From contig WGAI01000070.1 of the NCBI GenBank assembly GCA_015489175.1, positions 1 to 40,123 on the forward strand: a stretch of DNA of 40,123 nucleotides. Reading direction: 5' to 3'. This document shows positions 19,177 through 24,954 of this stretch, in pieces (the stretch's first letter is position 1; the number at the start of each line of letters is the position of its first letter). The position numbers and the translations under genes are program-made. The notes beneath the pieces were generated by a model. That model had not been told where the DNA came from. It saw only the letters and a program-made list of their open reading frames with translations, and searched no databases. The DNA comes from Caldifarciminota bacterium (GTDB lineage: Bacteria > Hydrothermota > Hydrothermia > B15-G9).

Positions 19177-20481
19177 ATGAAAAAAGCTATCTTTTTGATG
19201 TTCCTTGCTGTTCTGCCGCTTTTGGGGCAGCAGGCGAAGAAAATAAAAATAGATGACACACTCGCAATAGTTGGCGACCAGCCACTTTTAAGGTCTGAAT
19301 TCGAGAGTGTGTATGATCTCTATGCCACGCAATACAGGCCGGATACGATATCCGATTCGGTTATGCGCAAACAGCTTGTGACTCAGCTCAAGGCTCAGGT
19401 CTTTAACGACCTCCTGACGACAAAGCTTTTCTATGTCGCTGCCCTTAAGGACACTAACATCAATGTGACCGACGAGCAGGTTAACGAGCAGATTCAGACC
19501 TTCATCGACAACATCAAAAATTCCATCGGTCAGCAAGGTTTCAACCAGTTGCTTCAGCAGCTCGGCACCAATCTGGAGAATTTCAAGAAGATGTTGAGGT
19601 GGTATATACGGGAACAGCTCTATGCTCAGGCCTACATAGATGCACATGTTCGGCCGAAAGTGCAGGTTTCGCCCCAGGAGATCGATAGCCTTTACAACGC
19701 CATGAAGGATTCCATCCTTCTGACGCCTGAGATGGTGCGCATAGCTCACATCCTCATCTCCGTGAAGCCGTCAAAATCGGAAGAACGGGCAACGAAGAAA
19801 ACGGCTATGGCTATCTACAAGAAACTCAAGAAAGGCGCCGATTTTGCTCAGCTGGCTTCAAACTACTCAGACGACCGTCAGACAGCCCAGAATGGCGGTT
19901 ATATCGGATTTCTGAGCCGAAACAATTTGCCTGATACTCTGGCAGATAAGCTCTTTGCACTTAATCCCGGCGACATCTCTGAGCCGATAAAGGGCGAACT
20001 TGGATACAACATATTTAAGTGCCACAGCAAGAAGGACGATCAGATTGAGCTCTCTTACATACTCGTCAGATACTCTACCTCCCGTGCGGATACGCAGAGG
20101 GCACTCAAAAAGGCGAAGAAGATCTTGAGTGCCATCAAAAGCGGTGCGTCTTTCGATTCCCTCGCTGAGCAATATTCCGATGATAATGCCACTAAGGATA
20201 TGGGCGGCGATCTCGGATGGATTCAGCTTCAGGCTCTGCCATCTCCTTTAAAGGACTCTGTGGCCGTGATGAAGCCCGGTGACATAAAAGGCCCGATACC
20301 GTCGGAATACGGATACCACATTGTGAAGTTCATCGACCGCCGTGAGGCTCAGAGACCGACAAAGGAGCAGTTCGCCCAGATGGTCTATCAGCAGAAAATG
20401 AACCAGGCGCTTCAGGCCGAATACCAGAAACTTAGCAAGGATATCTACATCGACATCAAGGTGCAACCCGATCAGCTTTAA
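19177..20481 (+). CDS. SurA-like periplasmic chaperone / peptidyl-prolyl isomerase, two parvulin domains
   Basis: A 434-residue protein with a signal peptide (MKKAIFLMFLAVLPLLGQQA) and a SurA-N domain (DTLAIVGDQPLLRSEFESV). Two parvulin domains lie at ~186-288 (RIAHILISV, NGGYIGFLSR) and ~290-392 (ELSYILVRY, MGGDLGWIQL, PSEYGYHIVKF). This is the classical SurA architecture, and the length matches E. coli SurA (428). It catalyses cis-trans proline isomerisation and chaperones unfolded outer-membrane proteins to BamA, encoded two genes upstream. The gene follows the paralogous lipoprotein by 12 bases with a GGTGGGG ribosome-binding site, and ends just before a strong terminator, so it closes the operon. 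Confidence 0.93.
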   Translation: MKKAIFLMFLAVLPLLGQQAKKIKIDDTLAIVGDQPLLRSEFESVYDLYATQYRPDTISDSVMRKQLVTQLKAQVFNDLLTTKLFYVAALKDTNINVTDEQVNEQIQTFIDNIKNSIGQQGFNQLLQQLGTNLENFKKMLRWYIREQLYAQAYIDAHVRPKVQVSPQEIDSLYNAMKDSILLTPEMVRIAHILISVKPSKSEERATKKTAMAIYKKLKKGADFAQLASNYSDDRQTAQNGGYIGFLSRNNLPDTLADKLFALNPGDISEPIKGELGYNIFKCHSKKDDQIELSYILVRYSTSRADTQRALKKAKKILSAIKSGASFDSLAEQYSDDNATKDMGGDLGWIQLQALPSPLKDSVAVMKPGDIKGPIPSEYGYHIVKFIDRREAQRPTKEQFAQMVYQQKMNQALQAEYQKLSKDIYIDIKVQPDQL

Positions 20482-20508
20482 TCGAATTTATAGAATTGAA
20501 TTTGGTAA

Positions 20509-20536
20509 GGCCCGGCTTTGACCGGGCCATTTTTTT
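20509..20536 (+). terminator. Intrinsic terminator of the clpC-bamA-surA operon
   Basis: GGCCCGG (20509-20515) pairs with CCGGGCC (20522-20528) across a 6-base loop, followed by ATTTTTTTA. It lies 28 bases after the stop codon. Confidence 0.88.
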
Positions 20537-21380
20537 ATTTTTCTGGCGAGAGGATATCTTTTATCTCTCTAACAAGTTTATTTTCTACAATGTTGGAAAG
20601 CCCAATCTGGTTTTTTTCTATAACAAGTATTAGCAGATGATCATTGTCTATTCCTCTTACCCTGACAACATGTGCGTCAAAAGATAGAATAAAGGCCGAA
20701 TTCTCTATTGACTTGTTTTTGAGGAATTCCTTTGCTTCCTCGTAAGCTTTTTGAATAAAGTCGCTTCTTGCCTGTGCAACCAGCCTGACCAATCTTATGG
20801 TTATATCCCCATGGGAATCCTTACATTCCAGATGTATGGTTGGTGAGAAACTCCTTACTAATGGATTTCCCTCTTTATCCGAAAATATTATAGCCATCAG
20901 CTGGAATTCCCTGACCGTATTATCCAGAATTTCCTTAACAGCTTCGAGGGAAGATGCAACCCTGGTTTTCTTTTCAGCAGGTAGTGTTCTTTCAGGTGGA
21001 ACTTCAGGAGGAGCTTGTGTGACTATTGTTTCACCAGGATCTTCTTCAGCAAAAATATTAGTTTTTTCAGTTGTGATAGCTGAACTTCCAAATTTCTCCC
21101 CCGGTGTTGTATCGTTTTTCCTGGCCGGTGACCAGATAAACAGGTAATACTCGTTGTCAACTATGTAGTCGAGGATTCCTCTAAATTCGGCATCATCCAT
21201 AGGGTAATTGACCTTTTTAACACTGCCGTCGCTCTCCAATATTTCGCCTGTTCCAGGAACATTGTGGAGGAATATTGCGAGCAAAAACTCCTTAAGTATA
21301 TCACCTCTGATGTGGGACATATAAGCCCTGCTCACTGCATTCCTGTATCTATCTTTTAACTCTTCCCATAATTTATTCAT
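20535..21380 (-). CDS. Uncharacterised protein with a C-terminal roadblock/LC7-like domain
   Basis: I choose the ATG at 21380 because AAGGGGGTGG lies just upstream; the longer frame adds 11 unconvincing residues. The 281-residue soluble protein has three parts. The N-terminal part is helical and charged (~1-90, MNKLWEELKDRYRNAVSRAY). The middle is a low-complexity linker rich in Pro, Glu and Thr (~90-140). The C-terminal alpha/beta domain (~145-278) has strands LMAIIFSDKEGNPLV, AFILSFDAHVVRVRG and HLLILVIEKNQ followed by a long helix. That pattern resembles roadblock/LC7 (MglB-like) domains, which regulate small GTPases. The family match is by fold pattern only and is tentative. It stands alone, convergent with the surA operon, with its own promoter. 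No GTPase partner is adjacent. Confidence 0.65.
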   Translation of the reverse strand: MNKLWEELKDRYRNAVSRAYMSHIRGDILKEFLLAIFLHNVPGTGEILESDGSVKKVNYPMDDAEFRGILDYIVDNEYYLFIWSPARKNDTTPGEKFGSSAITTEKTNIFAEEDPGETIVTQAPPEVPPERTLPAEKKTRVASSLEAVKEILDNTVREFQLMAIIFSDKEGNPLVRSFSPTIHLECKDSHGDITIRLVRLVAQARSDFIQKAYEEAKEFLKNKSIENSAFILSFDAHVVRVRGIDNDHLLILVIEKNQIGLSNIVENKLVREIKDILSPEK

Positions 21381-21436
21381 TGCCACCCCCTTATCCCTGC
21401 AAATCCAAACCAAGTTGAACCAAATTTGTTTTTAAA

Positions 21437-21465
21437 ATTATGTAGTAAACAGAATAAAGTGTAAA
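21437..21465 (-). promoter_or_regulatory. Promoter of the roadblock-like gene
   Basis: On the - strand, TTTACA (21460-21465) and CATAAT (21437-21442) each match the sigma-70 consensus at five of six positions and are 17 bases apart. The leader would be about 50 bases, ending with a good ribosome-binding site. Confidence 0.65.
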
Positions 21466-21512
21466 GCGAAATATGTTTCAATTAGGTTTTTAATCTATTG
21501 ATTTTATGATGG

Positions 21513-22181
21513 TTAAAATGTCATATAAATCAACGGATTTAGGAACGACATGTCCATTTCAACTTCTATGTGGCCTGTGAGCCTATCCATATGCATGTAA
21601 GTCGGTGATGTAATCGGCGGGAAGTAGTTGCTTTGTGCTGTCACAGTCACGATCACCCACATCTCACCTTTGTTAATCGATGCCTCAAGCGTTGAATTCA
21701 AATTCGATGATCCTTGCAGTGAGTCTGTGACAACGCCCTGCACATTCCCCTGAACCAGAACAGGCGCCCTGTTGACCTCTGAAGGGAGCCTGAAACTGTA
21801 TCCAAGCTGCTGAAGGCCGCTGAGAAATGGCTGGAGCAGATAGGATGGTATGAATCTGCTCAATCCGGTTGTGTCAAACACCATGAGGTAATCTGTTGTG
21901 TCCGATATGTCCTCTGAGCTGATTTTTATCTGAAATGTTACAGGTGTATCGCTTCTCGCGGTGAATGCCCACGATGACGCCTTGACTGTGACGCTTTCTG
22001 GCGATAACGCAACTTTTTTCATCACATAAAACCTGAAAGTTACATTTGTGAAAACATTTTGGATGCCTGTGAGCGGTAGGGAGAGGTTTTTTGTCTCGCT
22101 TTTTACGACGAAATCACCTGTGCAGCCGGCGGTTACGATTAACGCAAGGACGAACATGGATGTGAGAAGGTATCTTTTCAT
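21513..22181 (-). CDS. Predicted lipoprotein, beta-rich, unknown function
   Basis: The ATG at 22181 is preferred because AAGGAGG sits nine or so bases upstream; the longer frame runs into the S4 gene. The 222-residue product has a lipoprotein signal peptide with lipobox VTAGC at ~19, followed by a Ser/Thr/Val-rich beta-strand region (SVTVKASSWAFTARSDTPVTFQIK). No catalytic motif is visible. It follows the S4-domain gene by 28 bases and is probably the last gene of a hisS-S4-lipoprotein transcript. The role is unknown; an envelope location is the only supported statement. Confidence 0.75.
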   Translation of the reverse strand: MKRYLLTSMFVLALIVTAGCTGDFVVKSETKNLSLPLTGIQNVFTNVTFRFYVMKKVALSPESVTVKASSWAFTARSDTPVTFQIKISSEDISDTTDYLMVFDTTGLSRFIPSYLLQPFLSGLQQLGYSFRLPSEVNRAPVLVQGNVQGVVTDSLQGSSNLNSTLEASINKGEMWVIVTVTAQSNYFPPITSPTYMHMDRLTGHIEVEMDMSFLNPLIYMTF

Positions 22182-22209
22182 GGATTTGCCTCCTTGTTGA
22201 TTGTAAATC

Positions 22210-22518
22210 TTAAAGCTCATCACCGGGCAGTGAATCCCAGAAACTTTCGGTTTCATGTGGTTTTATATGTCTGTCCTCGATTATATCTACAAAAAGATGA
22301 CGGTCTTTTCGAGGCACATTTTTGCCCGGAATGCGCAAAACTTTGAGGATGACATGTCTTGTCGGAAGTGAGATCTCAATCGTGTCGCCGACTGCGATCT
22401 CGGATGCAGGTTTCGCAATCTCACCGTTCAACTTCACCGAGCCGTATCGGCATGCTTTCCGCGCCTGTTCCCTGCTTTTAAACACCCCGGTTAATTTCAA
22501 GAATTTGTCTATTCTCAT
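22210..22518 (-). CDS. S4-domain RNA-binding protein (RqcP/Hsp15-like)
   Basis: A 102-residue protein that is almost entirely an S4 domain: MRIDKFLKLTGVFKSREQARKAC, then GSVKLNGEIAKPASEIAVGDTIEI. This is the pattern of Hsp15/RqcP proteins, which bind stalled 50S subunits carrying peptidyl-tRNA in ribosome rescue or quality control. The C-terminal ~30 residues are acidic and family-specific. Its ATG overlaps the hisS stop by two bases (ATGA), indicating translational coupling. Assignment to Hsp15 versus RqcP cannot be made by eye. Confidence 0.85.
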   Translation of the reverse strand: MRIDKFLKLTGVFKSREQARKACRYGSVKLNGEIAKPASEIAVGDTIEISLPTRHVILKVLRIPGKNVPRKDRHLFVDIIEDRHIKPHETESFWDSLPGDEL

Positions 22519-23741
22519 CCCAGTTTAAGGAGCTCTCCGACGGAGAGCAGCTTTTCCTCTCCGGATTCCATGTCCCTGACTTTAACTTTTTGTGAGCTGA
22601 GTTCATCTTCTCCTATAATGATGGTGTATCTTGACCCGATCCTGTTTGCCAGTTTCATCTGAGCCTTCATGGATTTCGGATTGTGAGACATGTCAGCCGA
22701 AATGCCTTCGGCTCTGAGCTGACGAATCAGTTCTACAGCGAATTTTCTCGCTTCATCGCCGTGAGTTACGACAAAGTATTCCGGTTTGGGCGGTTGAGCG
22801 TCCAGATTGAGCGCAAGAATCACGCGCTCGACACCGAGTGCGAACCCAACGGCCGGAGTTGGTGGGCCACCAAGTTCCTCAACGAGCCCATCGTAGCGGC
22901 CGCCGGCAAGCACGGTGTTTTGAGCGCCAAGCCCGGCAGTTTTAAACTCAAAAACGGTGTGAGTGTAGTAATCAAGTCCGCGCACAAGCCGATTGTTTAT
23001 CTCGTAGTCTATCCCCCAGAGCTCAAGGTATTCTAAAACCGTATCAAAATGGCGCCTTGAATACTCTGAGAGGTAATCCATGATGTTGGGTGCGTCTTTG
23101 AGTTTTGGGCCGTCTATCTTGCAGTCCAACACGCGAAGCGGGTTGCGGTAAAGCCTCCTCTGGCAATCTCCGCAAAGCTCATCCTTCCGCTTCTCAAGGT
23201 ATTCGATGAGCACATTCCTGTATCTCTGCCTGTCCTCGACCGTGCCGATGGAGTTTAGCTCCAATTTTAGCTCTTTGAACCCAAATTCTTTCAGCAGTGT
23301 AAGCCCAAGTTCGATTGTCTCAGCGTCTGCAAGCGGGTCGCCTGCCCCTATGAATTCGACGCCTATCTGCCAGAATTCGCGAAGCCGCCCTTTCTGAGGA
23401 CGCTCTGCACGAAAGACATTCTCGTAGTAAGCCAGTTTTACAGGCGGAATCATGTGATTTTCCAGATATGCGCGCACCACTCCTGCTGTGCCTTCCGGAC
23501 GCAGCGTCAAACTCCTGCCGCCCCGATCGGTGAATGTATACATCTCCTTTTCAACGATGTCCGTAGCTTCTCCGACTGACCGCACGAACAGCTCCGTTGC
23601 CTCAAAAGTGGGAGTGGTGATAAAACCGTAGCCGTAACGCATCAGGATTTTTCTGGCCTTCTGCCAGAGCTGTTCCCTTACCTCAGATTCTGCTGGAAGT
23701 ATATCTCTTGTGCCCTTAATTTTTTTGTATTTGAGTGCCAT
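22515..23741 (-). CDS. hisS: Histidyl-tRNA synthetase
   Basis: This class II aminoacyl-tRNA synthetase (408 residues from the ATG at 23741, chosen because AGGAG lies about eight bases upstream) charges tRNA-His. It opens with the typical KGTRDILPAE. Motif 2 is present around LRPEGTAGVVRAY and FRAERPQKGRLREFWQIGVE. Histidine-binding motifs are LVRGLDYYTHTVFEF and AGGRYDGLVEELGGP. Motif 3 is VGFALGVERV. The C-terminal anticodon-binding domain covers ~320-408. Length is close to bacterial HisRS (about 420). It is first in a three-gene - strand unit with the S4 and lipoprotein genes. Confidence 0.96.
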   Translation of the reverse strand: MALKYKKIKGTRDILPAESEVREQLWQKARKILMRYGYGFITTPTFEATELFVRSVGEATDIVEKEMYTFTDRGGRSLTLRPEGTAGVVRAYLENHMIPPVKLAYYENVFRAERPQKGRLREFWQIGVEFIGAGDPLADAETIELGLTLLKEFGFKELKLELNSIGTVEDRQRYRNVLIEYLEKRKDELCGDCQRRLYRNPLRVLDCKIDGPKLKDAPNIMDYLSEYSRRHFDTVLEYLELWGIDYEINNRLVRGLDYYTHTVFEFKTAGLGAQNTVLAGGRYDGLVEELGGPPTPAVGFALGVERVILALNLDAQPPKPEYFVVTHGDEARKFAVELIRQLRAEGISADMSHNPKSMKAQMKLANRIGSRYTIIIGEDELSSQKVKVRDMESGEEKLLSVGELLKLG

Positions 23742-23766
23742 AACGCTCACTCCTGATTGTGGATGC

Positions 23767-23772
23767 ATTATA
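23767..23772 (-). promoter_or_regulatory. Possible -10 box for hisS
   Basis: A perfect TATAAT on the - strand lies 26 bases before the hisS ATG. No good -35 box is present because that position falls inside the terminator hairpin of the upstream gene. Confidence 0.4.
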
Positions 23773-23774
23773 AG

Positions 23775-23806
23775 GCTAAAATAAAAAGGGCGGCCGCAGG
23801 CCGCCC
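23775..23806 (-). terminator. Intrinsic terminator of the KOW-domain gene
   Basis: GGGCGGCC (23788-23795) and GGCCGCCC (23799-23806) form a perfect stem. On the - strand it is followed by TTTTTATTTTA. It begins 26 bases after the stop of the gene at 23832. Confidence 0.85.
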
Positions 23807-23831
23807 CTCTGTTTCTATGTGCCCCAAACGG

Positions 23832-24953
23832 TCACTCCTCGATAATCTCGACATTCGCGCGAGGCACTACCACCTGTTTCCCCCCCTCAAGCTCCACTTT
23901 CAGAACCCTGACTTTCGCCTCTGTTTCGATCTCCTGAAGCTCCGGCGGGAGTTCAATGACTTTGCCGATCTGGCCGAAATAGGGTTCGCGGATAATTCTG
24001 ACGAGACTGCCAGGGACGAGACCTTCACTCAACGATTCCTCCTCGCCTTTTATCTCAAGTGTCTCATCCGGCACGATGACCTCAGGTCTTATCACGCCTG
24101 CCCTGATCTGAGTGGCACCGTTGACGGAGGCCTTCTTGCCCTCAAGCTCTTTCAGGAGTTCAAATGTGCGGTGAGCCATCCTGAGTTTGCCAAATCCCTC
24201 GGTGATGACAAGCGTAATGCCTTTACCTTCGTTTCCTGTGATTGCCACACCGATGTCGTAGCCGAGGAAATCGCGCAGGTTGGCATCGTCAATGCCACCG
24301 ACCACGATAGCGACTGCGCCAACGGAGACGGCTTTCTTTATCGCGTCAGCTGTCACGAACGAGCCTCCGACAAGAATTTTGCCCTTGTGTTCCTCGGTTA
24401 TCATGTCTGCGTCCAGGATGTCGTCCGGTGTCTCAGCGATGACATGGATGTGTCCGATCCGTTCTTCACCTATGCCGAAGATGCCCTGAATGAAACTGGC
24501 CTTCGTCTGAACGATAACACCTTCGTTCTCAATCACTTCAACCACTTCGCCGTCGATGTAGGCCCTGACCTCTACCGGGAGAGGCGGTTCCCTCAGGATC
24601 ACCTGTCCCGTGACTTTAGAGACATTTTCTATCGTTCCATCGACCGGAGCAGTGACGGATGACTTGAACAGGCCGAAAAATCCCTTTGACTGAGCTATTA
24701 TTTCGCCTTTTTTCACGGGGTCCCCGACTTTTTTGAGCATCAGAAGGGGCACATCCTCAGGCGGCACGGACAGGAGGCCAGCGACATTTATCGGAACCAC
24801 ATTGCCGGGCAGCTCTGTCCTCGCAACTACATCCTCGGCTTTCACCTTATCGCCGACCTTTTTCAACACTGTGCCCGGCAAAGGCAATCGCCTTTCCTTT
24901 CTGACGATTGTCGCCTTTGCGACCTTTAAACCTGGCGTATATGCGTGAGCCAT
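23832..24953 (-). CDS. KOW-domain protein with lipoyl/RnfC-like sandwich hybrid domain, function unknown
   Basis: A 373-residue soluble protein with no signal peptide. The N-terminus (~24-112) has two GD-x-V-K-x-x-D/E-x-[VI] turns (KKVGDKVKAEDVV; KKVGDPVKKGEII) and TAPVDGTI, typical of a barrel-sandwich hybrid fold as in lipoyl carriers, HlyD or RnfC. No MKM/DKA lysine for biotin or lipoate is seen. Residues ~125-300 contain glycine-rich alpha/beta segments (AVAIVVGGIDDANLRDFLGYD, GITLVITEGFG). Residues ~313-372 are KOW/SH3-like (PGSLVRIIREPYFGQIGKVIEL) as in NusG or ribosomal proteins. It starts one base after the stop of the DUF2723 gene, so the two are co-transcribed and probably coupled. 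I recognise no named function. Confidence 0.75.
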   Translation of the reverse strand: MAHAYTPGLKVAKATIVRKERRLPLPGTVLKKVGDKVKAEDVVARTELPGNVVPINVAGLLSVPPEDVPLLMLKKVGDPVKKGEIIAQSKGFFGLFKSSVTAPVDGTIENVSKVTGQVILREPPLPVEVRAYIDGEVVEVIENEGVIVQTKASFIQGIFGIGEERIGHIHVIAETPDDILDADMITEEHKGKILVGGSFVTADAIKKAVSVGAVAIVVGGIDDANLRDFLGYDIGVAITGNEGKGITLVITEGFGKLRMAHRTFELLKELEGKKASVNGATQIRAGVIRPEVIVPDETLEIKGEEESLSEGLVPGSLVRIIREPYFGQIGKVIELPPELQEIETEAKVRVLKVELEGGKQVVVPRANVEIIEE

Positions 24954-24954
24954 T

